From NCBI GenBank assembly GCA_963697355.1, contig CAVONV010000004.1, positions 248,001 through 312,000 of the forward strand: a stretch of 64,000 bases of DNA, written 5' to 3'. The notes under the pieces were generated by a model. It was not told where the DNA came from, did no database searches, and was given only the letters and a program-made list of their open reading frames with translations. Positions within the stretch are counted from its first letter, which is position 1; each line of letters begins with the position of its first letter. Shown piece by piece: positions 56,301 through 64,000 of this stretch. The translations under genes were made by a program, and so were the position numbers. This DNA comes from CAVONV01 sp963697355 (GTDB taxonomy: Bacteria; Acidobacteriota; Vicinamibacteria; Marinacidobacterales; DATDRI01).

Positions 56301-56844
56301 GAGCCTTGGTGGCAGCCTCCCGGTTCCATTGGGATCTCAGCTCGTTTCCTTTCGCGACTTCCTGCTCGGCTGCGATGCGCGTCACGTCCTCCGGCGTGGA
56401 TGTTCGGACGTTCCGGACAACCAACCGATACCGTCCTGTCACATTCGCGCTTTCTATGGGCCTCACAATAATGAAGTGCTCTCCCCCAGACTGGGTCATT
56501 GCAGATAAGGACACGGGATCGAGATCTCGGCAGGGTCGTACACGAATTACTTCACCATTGGGCGCTTGAATCGCCACGTCCACATCGATTCCCCAGCGTT
56601 GAAATTCGAGTTGAACGGTCCTGGCAGGATCGAGGCTTAACCGATATCGATGTGTCTGGCCGGTGGAGAGCATCCGGTCAATTGATTGGTCTTCTGCGAT
56701 TTCGACCGCGACTTCGGGTGTCTGAGACCGCTCGACTGCGAAAGAAGGCGGTGTGGTTGCTTCAAGCAGCGCAACGAGTCCTATGCCCCACCGTGCCAGG
56801 GTCTTGGGCTTACGCGCTCGATGCTGGTCAGCTGGAGATTCCAT
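53377..56844 (-). CDS. TPR-CHAT caspase-like protease
   Basis: From the ATG at 56844 the protein has 1155 residues. A hydrophobic N-terminal stretch (WGIGLVALLEATTPPSFAV) may export or anchor it. A beta-sandwich resembling bacterial pre-peptidase domains (about 40-150), 12 or so TPR units (about 165-640) and a helical linker follow. The CHAT protease domain occupies about 790-1155. The clan CD dyad is visible as HFATHGLLN (His near 1016) and VLSACSSALG (Cys near 1065). CHAT proteases are activated when their TPR region senses a partner. The stop is 12 bp from the ECF sigma gene, suggesting that its substrate or partner includes the sigma/anti-sigma pair. Confidence 0.88.
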   Translation of the reverse strand: MESPADQHRARKPKTLARWGIGLVALLEATTPPSFAVERSQTPEVAVEIAEDQSIDRMLSTGQTHRYRLSLDPARTVQLEFQRWGIDVDVAIQAPNGEVIRVRPCRDLDPVSLSAMTQSGGEHFIIVRPIESANVTGRYRLVVRNVRTSTPEDVTRIAAEQEVAKGNELRSQWNREAATKALAQYESALGYWQELRDEIKQAETLSEIGEVHFELGDSDKALALYSRAITLAQKRADIRLAGKIKNQIGFACWRLGRYEEASSAFTEGSLLGRESNNRHVEAKASVGIGDVHYALGSLREALDCYQRALESWKELSSRRGQAQTLINLGYTHADLSEDQQALTYFTQALELWRQVGDRRGEAEALRVMGSVYAKLDEKQKALESFDQARHIFGPMGDRTSQATLSNSIGQLYYDLNQIDKALFYHQEALRLGREIGHKLVEGAALIQIGRCKHSSHQDYEALDHYHEALKVFRSSKDERMTSVALGEIAKVYESLGDSDRAVKHFEDALDMKRVGGDKRAVANTLNDLGGLHHRSGASKKAAEYFTEALGLYQIIGDRYGESLSLYNLARIARDNGDLVDALSMVQESLDIGESLRVKVSSPELRAPYFALICEYYELNTDLLMQLHSENPSKGFDKEALMASEKARARSLLDSLLEAQVDIRQGVDTELLTRERSLHRSLNRLVERQIRLLGKNANQDEMNSVAADIQKLTAEYEQLQSVIRSKSPRYSALTKPGTIRLEEIQQQVLDSDTLLLEYALGSEHSYLWMISKESYLSFELPPRTEIESRANGLYELLTARQPLPGESMNEYRTRAREAESRYWKEASRLAEIILEPIAEHLEQKRLLIVSDGELQYIPFATLPDPSEEKPVPLIVRHEIVRLPSATTLVMLRKETAGRTPGDKDVAVIADPVFEVDDPRLAKRAPDATKTPDGKSQYEPESPPATSYLHRALRDAGMMSNGRLRIPRLPSTRHEARTIAGLATPGASMIAMDFEANRDTAISSSLGRYRNVHFATHGLLNSESPELSGIILSMVDQDGRPQNGFLRLHDIYNLDLPVEMVVLSACSSALGKEVRGEGLVGIVQGFLYAGAKRVLASLWKVDDEATGKLMEKFYRFMLVDKLGPAESLRRSQIEMWQSKEWNAPFYWAAFVIQGDWK

Positions 56845-56874
56845 CAAGTTCGCCTCGCACCTGCAGTTATCACG

Positions 56875-59265
56875 TCATTCGCTGTGGCGCGGCTTCTTAC
56901 AGTCACATTCACAGCGGTAGAATCCATCGGGCGGGTTCTTCATGCTGCTGAAACGCAGCTTGCCGCGAATACGATCTTCCGTGCCTGCCCGAATACGATC
57001 TTCCGTGCCTGCCCGAACACGGTCTTCCGTGCCCGCTCGGATGCGATCCTCGGTTCCTGCCCGAATACGGTCTTCAGTTCCGACCCGAATACGATCTTCC
57101 GTTCCGGCTTTCACAAGAGGATCATACGGCAGAGGGCCATGTCGCAGGGTTATCGTTTCCGTCGCGAGTTCTTTGTGTGCATCTCGCCTCTCCCGTCGGG
57201 TAGCTCTCAGGTAAGATTTCAAGAAGTCGTCCCAACCCGTTTTCTGGGCAAATTCGAGATTCTCGTACTCGTGCCAATAGTCTCGGGCGTTCCAAGGAAA
57301 GTACAGGGACACTCCGTGAGAGTGTTGGAACTCGGCACCGGCGTAGCAGCTTTTGAGGACGATGCTTCCTTCAATTGCGTTTTTGATGTCCTTACACTTC
57401 TTGCTGATGCGATGGGAGTGCGGGAGCAGAGCCATCAATTTGTCGCAAAAGTCAAATAAGTCGGTATAGAGGTCGCCTTTGTATGACTGTGCTTGATGAT
57501 GGGCGAGATGGATGGCATTGAGTACGGTGGTCCACTCTTGGCGCTTGGCTTGTGGTTGCCTCAGGTTGACCGTCTCAGCGAGTTCTGTCTTTCTCTTTAG
57601 GTCCGCTAGATGTCTCAGTCCTTCCTGCAGATCAAGCGATTCGGCCACTCCCATCGCTGCCAACTTATCGAGTGCATTGAGAGCGCTCTTGAAGCCGACA
57701 GCGTCGTTAAGAACGCATAGCTCGATCTCCAGTCGAAGCTCAATCAAAGCATTAGCGACGCGGGGTTCAAGATTGCGCTTGTGATGGATGAGCGCTCTGA
57801 GCTTCCGGACCAAATTCTCACCTGGGAGTCCTTGTGCGGTGAGATACTCCACAAGTATTGGGCAATACCTACCAGGCTCTTTGGGATCTTTGTCAATAGT
57901 CGCACCGAAAAGTAATCTGAGGGTATTAATATTTCTATTTAGCCACCCATTTAGCTCATTTCTTGACATTTTCTTGAGGTCTTGGCCGGCATTGATAAGC
58001 TTAGACAGCGCTTTGGCATGCACGGCTGGGAGCTTCTTTCTTCCGGATTTTCTTCTCAGCGAAGCAATTCTTGTGTTCAAATGCCTCTTTAGCTTGTTTT
58101 GTGAGCTAAGGAGGTTCTTATGGAGCTGCGTTGGTTGCTTATCAAGTTGTTCCAGCTCTCTAATTACAGCTAAATTCTTCACGGAGTTTGTCAATTGGTC
58201 CGAGAGGAGCCTGATATTTCGTATGAAGTTTGACTGCCGCAGATACTTGAGATTGCACGCGGAGATGTCTGTCGAGACGCCAGCGACTTCATAGTCTTGG
58301 TAAAAACATGTATATCGCTGGACAATGGTTTTCACAAAGCCCTCGGGTTCCGGTGAGCTTCTTAGGGATTCGAGTATGCGGTGGTAAGGCCACCCGGTGT
58401 TTTGCACGAATCCTTCTGAGCCGACGAGATAGTCTGCATATTCTCTGATCTCGTAACAGAGTTCCGCCATACTCATGAGACAGCTATCCATGCCGAGAAC
58501 GTCGATGAGAGGCTTACCCGCGGCGTGCCTGTTGCTGTGTTCAACGTGGCGTCGTTTCTTGAATTGAATGCGAATTAGTCCCAGCAGTTGCCGAAGCTTG
58601 GGTATGCTCAAGGCGGTTTGAGGATCTGAATCTGTGAGAAAATCGCCAATGGCACCGCTACCATGCCCGGAAAGAACCACCAAGTAGTTCTCGGCCCGAA
58701 TAGCTTTTTCGATTTGCTCATTGACGAACGTCTTGAGCACCGCAGCTGCATTGTAGTTCCAGGCAAGGTGATCGGATATTTCTTTGAAGAGGCATGCCAT
58801 TTTCTCTTTGAGTTTGGAGTTGTTATGGCAATTGTTTGGTAACAAAGTCATCAAATGATCGGTGATTTGGTCTACCTTTTTGATTTCTTGCACTAAATGC
58901 TGGGCCGGTGGCAGCATTGGTTCAAGACTCGGATTCTCTTTGGTCGCAGCTTGATAACATTCCTCCACAATGTGTTGAAGAGCGGCGTCGTACTGTTGTG
59001 GCGCACTGAGGACAGAGATCGGCAGTGTGTCGAGGTCTCCGTCTATGTTCTTTGCAGAGAGCGGTGGAGAGGTACTGTCGACGACAATGTCATAGGTGCG
59101 GGGATTCTTTCCCCGCGGATCGTACTGCGCAATGACGTTGACGCGCTTGTGGATGGTTGGGTCGGCGGCGGCCTTTTTCATTTCCTGGAGCGCCCACACC
59201 ATTTCTTCCGTTAGGTTGTTGTCACCCGCGAGGTAAACCATCACGGTCCATTTCTTGTTACTCAT
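56875..59265 (-). CDS. clostripain-like C11 cysteine protease with C-terminal octapeptide repeats
   Basis: The 796 residues begin with the C11 strand KWTVMVYLAGDNNLTEEM. The catalytic dyad is visible as His201 (VLSGHGSGAIGDF) and Cys262 (DVLGMDSCLMSMAELCYE). A helical insertion of about 90 residues precedes the His, and helical regions fill about 340-640. Near 665-700 the protease fold resumes (GVSLYFPWN). Residues 713-768 are seven copies of GTEDRIRA, followed by a tail with CECDC. No signal peptide is seen. It is the first gene of the array, 30 bp from the CHAT gene, so two clan CD proteases are expressed together. Confidence 0.85.
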   Translation of the reverse strand: MSNKKWTVMVYLAGDNNLTEEMVWALQEMKKAAADPTIHKRVNVIAQYDPRGKNPRTYDIVVDSTSPPLSAKNIDGDLDTLPISVLSAPQQYDAALQHIVEECYQAATKENPSLEPMLPPAQHLVQEIKKVDQITDHLMTLLPNNCHNNSKLKEKMACLFKEISDHLAWNYNAAAVLKTFVNEQIEKAIRAENYLVVLSGHGSGAIGDFLTDSDPQTALSIPKLRQLLGLIRIQFKKRRHVEHSNRHAAGKPLIDVLGMDSCLMSMAELCYEIREYADYLVGSEGFVQNTGWPYHRILESLRSSPEPEGFVKTIVQRYTCFYQDYEVAGVSTDISACNLKYLRQSNFIRNIRLLSDQLTNSVKNLAVIRELEQLDKQPTQLHKNLLSSQNKLKRHLNTRIASLRRKSGRKKLPAVHAKALSKLINAGQDLKKMSRNELNGWLNRNINTLRLLFGATIDKDPKEPGRYCPILVEYLTAQGLPGENLVRKLRALIHHKRNLEPRVANALIELRLEIELCVLNDAVGFKSALNALDKLAAMGVAESLDLQEGLRHLADLKRKTELAETVNLRQPQAKRQEWTTVLNAIHLAHHQAQSYKGDLYTDLFDFCDKLMALLPHSHRISKKCKDIKNAIEGSIVLKSCYAGAEFQHSHGVSLYFPWNARDYWHEYENLEFAQKTGWDDFLKSYLRATRRERRDAHKELATETITLRHGPLPYDPLVKAGTEDRIRVGTEDRIRAGTEDRIRAGTEDRVRAGTEDRIRAGTEDRIRGKLRFSSMKNPPDGFYRCECDCKKPRHSE
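56962..57129 (-). repeat. seven tandem 24-bp repeats inside the C11 protease gene
   Basis: Seven in-frame 24-bp units encode GTEDR(I/V)R(V/A/G) repeats. Units differ mainly at synonymous positions (cgaatacgatcttccgtgcc against cggatgcgatcctcggttcc on the plus strand), so selection appears to keep the peptide while the DNA drifts. A repeat of this kind can change copy number by slippage. The charged peptide may be a linker or binding array. Confidence 0.85.
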
Positions 59266-60044
59266 AATCTGTCCCCCTTTTGCCTATTCCGAGGGCTAAC
59301 TCATACGAAGAAATCTCTGGACTATTAAGAGAATCATTCCTTCGCCAAACGAACTAGCGCGCCGAAGAGTTGGCTTGTTTTCAAGAACTGAAGGCGGTTC
59401 GTCATGCATGAAACTTTCTGTAAACTCACCGTGTCGGACAGTCTCCTGGACCCTCTACTTGTGTATGCTTTGCGAGTCAAAACATTTCAACGAATCTTCC
59501 CGAATAGCCGATTTGTTCCTCGAGCTTGCCGGTCGTGCGTTTCCAGAGGAAGCTCATGCTCTTTCTCCTGCCAAAACAGGCGCGAGCTATACCCCCGCGG
59601 GAAACGACCTTCTGCTGACTGGTATCCGTCGAGCCCAAAAGTCAGGGCATGGGTCAGACAACTCCATGAGGAAAAGGGGTTGATTCGAGTAAATGGGAAG
59701 GGCGGAATGATGCCTGCAAGGTCAAAGACCACTTTGTGGAGTGACGTCAACGGTATCAGGTGCTGCCACCACGAAGTATGCGGCTTCATGGAGGAATCAC
59801 TCCTCTCAAATAGCGTCGGACCGGCTGGTAGTTTCCCTATCTATGTCATGTTTGCGAGGTCCCCGGTGGTGTAATTGAATCCCTTATACCGCACTGCCAA
59901 AGGGCTTTCAAGGTTATCAGGTGGTGCCAAAGAACCTGAGCAACTTGATATTGGCTTCCTCGCCCGATGACGGTCACGGCTAGTAGACGCTAGCTCCGAG
60001 GAGGAGAGCACCGGGCCAAATGACGATTCCGCCGCTAGGCGATA
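59266..60044. other. 780-bp interval without a supported gene
   Basis: Overlapping short frames occur on both strands (for example 59404-59874 plus and 59487-59789 minus), but neither has a recognisable domain or ribosome site, and the plus frame has an unnaturally Cys/Arg/Ser-rich composition. The left end must hold the promoter of the protease/sigma array; I see no clear ECF-type GGAAC element. The region may contain decayed coding sequence. Confidence 0.4.
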
Positions 60045-62216
60045 TCACGCTTTTGACTTGTCGGGTCCGATCTCGTTGTTCTTCTTGAGAATGATACGGG
60101 CATCGACGACGGATAGACCATCCGCTCGGGCGATGACCGGATTGAGGTCCATTTCCTGGATCTGGGGGTAGGACTCGATGACCTCTGAGACCGTCATGAG
60201 GAGATCGACCAGAGCTTCGTGGTCGACTCCGGACTGACCGCGAACGCCGTTGAGGATGGGCGCCGAGCGGATCTCTGACAGCATTTTCTTGGCCGACCCG
60301 CGGCTTATCGGAAGTACACGAAAGACGACGTCCTTGAGCACTTCGACCAAGATCCCGCCGATGCCGAAGATGATGACCGGTCCGAACTGGGGATCGATCT
60401 TGGTGCCGACGATGACCTCAGTACCGGGTTCGGCCATGGGCGAGACGACACACCCTCGGATGTCCGCGTCGGCTTTGTACCGTTTTGCGTTTCCGACGAT
60501 CTCTTTGAATGCCGCTCGGACCCGGGCTCCGTTGTCGAGGTTGAGCTTGACACCCTTGGCGTCGCTCTTGTGAAGAATGTCAGGCGAGGCGATCTTGAGG
60601 GCGACCGGGTTTCTGAGCTTTTCTGCGATCACCACCGCTTCCCTGGAGTTGGCTGCCAGTTGGTCTTTCGTCACGGGTGCACCGTGCAAGCCCAAGAGTT
60701 GTTTGGCTTCATGCTCGAGTAACGCGTTCCGACCTTCTGCTTTCGCCCTCTTGAAGATTCGTTCTCCCTGGGGCTTTGCTTTGGAGCCCCAGTCGAATAC
60801 GAAATTCGTCCACTGGTGGGCGGTGCTCAGGTAGTAGCCATATTGGGATAACGCGTATATGCATTTACAGGCGATTTCCACGGAGTCGAAGACGGGTATG
60901 CCGTAGTACCGGAGCAGGTCGTGCGCATGAGGACGAGCGAAGTTGTACAAACTGTGGACCACGATCGGCTTGCCGGTCTCTCGGACCAGCTTCCCCATGC
61001 GGTGGGCGGCGTCTTCTTCGATGAAACGCAGGCGTTCGGCAAAGCGAAGTCCGTAACCACCGAACAGTCCGACGATGAGCAGGCCCCCGACTTGCTTGCT
61101 CTCGAGCAAGATGCGCGCGCAGTCGGCGAATATGGCGGGGTCCGCGTCAGCGCTCCCTGCGACGTCCACGGGATTGTGGAGCGCTGCATTGGGTCTCAAC
61201 ACCTTGGCGAGTTTCTCCCGCGTGTTTTTGGTCAAATTGGGGATTGTTATGCCTTGGTCGCTCAAGTCGTCAGCCGCAACGGTTGCATGACCGCCGCCGT
61301 CTGCGAGAATGGCCACACGATGATTGTTGATGGGCGGTAGACTGGAGAGGGCTTCAGAGACGGGAAAGAGCTCATCCGAGTTCTCGAGAGTAATGATGCC
61401 GGCCCGCGCAAAGGCGGTGCGCGATACCTCGGAAATCCCAGCCAAAGCTCCCGTATGGGAGCCTGCCGATTGGCTGCCTTTTTCCGAACGCCCGCTCTTG
61501 AGGAGCACAATAGGCTTTTTGCTCGTCGTTTGGTAGGCCTGCTGCAAGAAGCGGCGCCCGTCACTCATGCCCTCGACGTACATCACCAAGGCTCGCGTCT
61601 TGGGATCTTCGGTGAAAAACTCGAGGTACTCGTGGAATTTGATGTCCGCTTCGTTTCCCACTCCGACGTAGTAAGAGAAGCCCTTCTGGCTCTTGAGGCG
61701 AGCCTCGGTGATCACGTGGAGCGCCATGTTCCCGCTTTGCGAGAGCAGGGCGAGGTCACCTTTGGGAACGTCATTGAGTCCGACGAGGTTGAGGCCGGTG
61801 TGGACATTGATCATACCGTTGGTGTTCGGACCGAGTAAGCGCATTTGGTGTTTAGCTGCGATGCTGACGATCTTGTCTTGGAGTTTCTTGCCCTTACGAC
61901 CGATCTCGCCGAAGCCGGCAGCGATGACGACGACGCCGGAAACACCCTTACGTCCGCACTCGTCGAGAATCGACTCGAGCGTCTCGGCGGGCGTGGTAAT
62001 GAGAGCGAGGTCAACGGGCTCCTCGATATCGAGAACACTGGCGGTAGCACCGGAGTGACCGAGGATGGTCTCTTCGCGTGGATTGACGGGATAGATGGAG
62101 CCCTCATACTTGCTTTCGATCAAGACCTTCACGGCCTGGTAGCCGCGTTTCTTTTCGTCGCGTGAGGCACCGATGACGGCGACGGAGCGCGCATTCAGTA
62201 CTTTTTTCAGAGACAT
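60045..62216 (-). CDS. NDP-forming acyl-CoA/acetyl-CoA synthetase (fused alpha-beta)
   Basis: From the ATG at 62216 (strong GGGAGG site) the protein has 723 residues. It interconverts an acyl-CoA plus NDP and phosphate with the free acid, CoA and NTP. It has the CoA-binding domain (ARSVAVIGASRDEKKRG), the succinyl-CoA-ligase-like domains with phospho-His in GSHTGALAG, and a C-terminal ATP-grasp domain (NPVALKIASPDILHKSDAKG ... GTKIDPQFGPVIIFGIGG). The alpha-beta order in one chain is the common bacterial/archaeal fusion. The crotonase stop codon lies inside its ribosome site, so the two genes are coupled. A fragment of a related gene lies at 44890-45062. Confidence 0.88.
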   Translation of the reverse strand: MSLKKVLNARSVAVIGASRDEKKRGYQAVKVLIESKYEGSIYPVNPREETILGHSGATASVLDIEEPVDLALITTPAETLESILDECGRKGVSGVVVIAAGFGEIGRKGKKLQDKIVSIAAKHQMRLLGPNTNGMINVHTGLNLVGLNDVPKGDLALLSQSGNMALHVITEARLKSQKGFSYYVGVGNEADIKFHEYLEFFTEDPKTRALVMYVEGMSDGRRFLQQAYQTTSKKPIVLLKSGRSEKGSQSAGSHTGALAGISEVSRTAFARAGIITLENSDELFPVSEALSSLPPINNHRVAILADGGGHATVAADDLSDQGITIPNLTKNTREKLAKVLRPNAALHNPVDVAGSADADPAIFADCARILLESKQVGGLLIVGLFGGYGLRFAERLRFIEEDAAHRMGKLVRETGKPIVVHSLYNFARPHAHDLLRYYGIPVFDSVEIACKCIYALSQYGYYLSTAHQWTNFVFDWGSKAKPQGERIFKRAKAEGRNALLEHEAKQLLGLHGAPVTKDQLAANSREAVVIAEKLRNPVALKIASPDILHKSDAKGVKLNLDNGARVRAAFKEIVGNAKRYKADADIRGCVVSPMAEPGTEVIVGTKIDPQFGPVIIFGIGGILVEVLKDVVFRVLPISRGSAKKMLSEIRSAPILNGVRGQSGVDHEALVDLLMTVSEVIESYPQIQEMDLNPVIARADGLSVVDARIILKKNNEIGPDKSKA

Positions 62217-62217
62217 G

Positions 62218-63033
62218 TCACCTCCCAACGAATCGGGGTTTCCTTTTTTCGCTGAAGGCCAGGAGGCCTTCATGCCAGTCCTCGCTCTTCATGCAGGTGA
62301 GGATGGCCTTGGTCTCGAGCTCCAGTGCGGTCTCGATGTCGAGTTGTGGTGAGTGCTGAAGGAGTATTCTTGGCAAAACGGATGGAAAGGGGTGCTTTTT
62401 CGGAGATGTCCATAGCGAGGGATCTCGCTGCCTCCAGCAGTTGATGTCACGGGATGGCAGCCGAGAGCTAGCCCCAGTTCGATCGCAGCACGGCCATCGA
62501 TGACCTTCCCGGTGTACACCAGCTCTTTGGCTCTCGCCGGCCCGATGAGCTGCGGAAGTATGTGCGTCACGCCACCGCCGACAAAAGTACCGAGTGCGGT
62601 CTCGGGCAGCGCTAGTGTGGCTTCTTCGGCCATCAGAATAAAATCGCAGGCGAGAGCCATCTCGGTTCCTGCGCCGCGCGCCGGCCCCGTTGACTGGCCG
62701 CGATAACGGGCTTGGGAAACGTGTAGATTCTACAGACTGTTTCATGGGCCAGTCGGATGTATTCCCCTTTTTGCTTCTGGGCTCCTTTCGCCGGTCGAGT
62801 GCTTTTTCAAATCAGCGCCGGCGCAGAAAGGCTTGCTTTCGGACGCCGTCTCGTTCGAGAACCGAACCGGTCAGGATGAGACAGCGGATCTCCGGCATGG
62901 TCTCTGTGCGCTCCAGCACGTCCTCGATTTCGCGGTACATCGCTTCAATCACCGCGTTCATGCGCTCTGGCCGGTTGAGCTGGATCGTGGCCACGGGCCC
63001 GTCGGTGAGAAGGCGGATGGTTTCGTAAGTCAT
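62218..63033 (-). pseudogene. enoyl-CoA hydratase/isomerase (crotonase), many frameshifts
   Basis: A GGAGG site and ATG at 63033 begin a crotonase: YETIRLLTDGPVATIQLNRPERMNAV. After about 62850 the frame breaks. Successive frames give KPFCAGADLKKHSTGE, then KGEYIRLAHETVCRIYTFPKPVIAA, GAGTEMALACDFILMAEEATLALPE, then ARSLAMDISEKAPLSIRFAK and finally LDIETALELETKAIL to the stop at 62218. At least five indels lie between about 62340 and 62860. The conserved protein is fully readable, including the oxyanion-hole CAGADL segment, so a poor local consensus is likely. It should hydrate enoyl-CoA in a degradation pathway with the adjacent synthetase. Confidence 0.7.
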
Positions 63034-63250
63034 AGTTCCTCCGCTCACTTGATATGGCGACTAAGGTGTCTTTGTCGAGGTCCGTTCCTTCGTCGTTCTG
63101 ATGCCATCGAAGAGGGCAGGTGGTTGGCTGACCATGTCTGCAATTGCCTCTCGAGGACTGAACAAGTGAACCTGATATTGTATACCTTCGAGCCGTTGGA
63201 TTTCAGCTGACCGGTCGCCCGTGATATTTTCTCTTCCGAGGAGGCGAATG

Positions 63251-64000
63251 ATGAAGAGGATCGTGTTGGTTTGTACCGTTTTGCTCATCTCGATGGTCGC
63301 GAGCGTTGGCATTTCCAAGGACTTTGGTGTTGCAGCAGTTGATGACAGCAGCAACATTCTGCCCCTGAGGGAAAGGGCAGAGGTGATGAACGCCTGGTTG
63401 AAGTGGCGGTTGGACAACATCGTCCCCATGCTCATGAGGAGAGAAGGCATTGACATGTGGCTCGTCATCAACCGGGAATATAACGAGGACCCTGTCTATT
63501 TGAGCATGGTTCCCGAACCGCACATGGCGGCGCGCCGCACGTCGGTCCTCATTTTCCATGACAGGGGAGAGGGCGAGGGCGTGGAACGGTTGTCGGGGGG
63601 CTACTACGGGATAGGCGAGTGGTACGGCCCGACGTGGAAAGACAAGACGAAGAAGCAATTCGAGAGCCTGGCGGAGTTCATCAAGGAACGAGATCCCAAG
63701 AAGATCGGGATCAATGCCTCCGAAAAATGGGCTTTTGGCGATGGATTGTCTTCGGCACTCAAAGAGAAATTGGAAAAAGCTCTCGGGCCCGAACTGTCCT
63801 CGCGTTTCGTCTCCGCCGAGAATCTATGTGTCGGTTGGCTCGAGACCAGAAGCCCTCAGGAGCTGAGCGTCTACCGACACATCGGTGGAATCGCTCACGA
63901 TATCATCGCTGAGTTCTACTCGAACAAGGTCATCACCCCCGGGATCACCACGACCGACGACGTGGTCTGGTGGATCCGACAAAAAATCGTCGATCTCGGA
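63251..64000 (+). CDS. secreted Xaa-Pro aminopeptidase-like (M24) protein, 3' partial
   Basis: A GAGGAGG ribosome site precedes two adjacent ATGs; the second, at 63251, has the better spacing. The open frame runs 250 codons to the window end without a stop. It begins with a signal peptide (KRIVLVCTVLLISMVASVG), followed by the N-terminal creatinase-like domain of M24 peptidases: RREGIDMWLVINREYNEDP, SVLIFHD, KKIGINASE, ETRSPQELSVYRHIGGIAHDII. The metal-binding catalytic domain lies beyond the window. It is divergent from the crotonase, with 217 bp between starts. Confidence 0.8.
   Translation, partial: MKRIVLVCTVLLISMVASVGISKDFGVAAVDDSSNILPLRERAEVMNAWLKWRLDNIVPMLMRREGIDMWLVINREYNEDPVYLSMVPEPHMAARRTSVLIFHDRGEGEGVERLSGGYYGIGEWYGPTWKDKTKKQFESLAEFIKERDPKKIGINASEKWAFGDGLSSALKEKLEKALGPELSSRFVSAENLCVGWLETRSPQELSVYRHIGGIAHDIIAEFYSNKVITPGITTTDDVVWWIRQKIVDLG

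Noticed and set aside
56962..57129. CRISPR array
   Set aside because: The 24-bp units are head-to-tail with no spacers and are in frame within the C11 gene.
51091..59265. Type III-E CRISPR (Craspase) locus
   Set aside because: A TPR-CHAT protease and sigma factor are present, but there is no Cas7-11-like protein, no Cas adaptation gene and no repeat-spacer array in the window.
59404..59874. 156-codon plus-strand gene
   Set aside because: Cys/Ser/Arg-rich shadow-like composition, overlapping frames on both strands and no ribosome site.

Overview
The window is about 64 kb of moderately GC-rich bacterial chromosome that reads like a metagenome-derived or draft contig. Its content (a PATAN/DUF4388 protein with PEGA repeats, a DUF5916 outer-membrane protein, secreted C69 and M24 peptidases, a TonB-like C-terminal domain, ECF sigma factors linked to CHAT proteases, NDP-forming acyl-CoA synthetase) is typical of Acidobacteriota or a related Gram-negative phylum. 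That placement is an inference from gene families only; there is no rRNA gene, and I recognised no tRNA.

Layout. 1-8.3 kb: the end of an alpha/beta hydrolase, a small membrane protein whose 3' end was rewritten by a MITE-like insertion, an MltD-type lytic transglycosylase, then gatE-gatD (the archaeal-type Glu-tRNA(Gln) amidotransferase) and an MFS transporter. 8.3-14.5 kb: a universal stress protein, a GAF protein and two glycan-hydrolase-like proteins, one frameshifted. 15.2-24 kb: C69 dipeptidase, a frameshifted trmO, a frameshifted DUF5916 porin-like protein, and an RND efflux pair whose pump gene carries a dense cluster of frameshifts. 24-35.6 kb: a PurF homologue without its glutaminase cysteine, a PATAN-PEGA / TonB pair, a secreted esterase, a PAS sensor kinase without its phosphoacceptor His, a pentapeptide-repeat protein and a sigma-54 activator. 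36-40 kb: two trypsin-like proteases, the first behind a candidate sigma-54 promoter and palindromic enhancer, and an acyl-CoA ligase fused to the broken second protease.

40.5-59.3 kb is an accessory region: a nuclease relic, a BNR-repeat protein with a histone-like basic tail, a relic of an acyl-CoA synthetase gene, a subtilase preceded by a separate propeptide-like protein, a regulator / small protein / membrane patatin operon, and a five-gene minus-strand array encoding a clostripain-like protease, a TPR-CHAT protease, an ECF sigma factor, a membrane anti-sigma-like protein and a STAS protein. This last array joins two caspase-fold (clan CD) proteases to a sigma-factor switch and is the best candidate for an undescribed system. 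60-64 kb returns to metabolism: a crotonase (heavily frameshifted) coupled to an NDP-forming acyl-CoA synthetase, and the start of an Xaa-Pro peptidase.

Many genes carry frameshifts best explained by one surplus base, often in G/C runs and sometimes densely clustered. Consensus error is at least as likely as gene decay for these, so they are marked as disrupted rather than dead.
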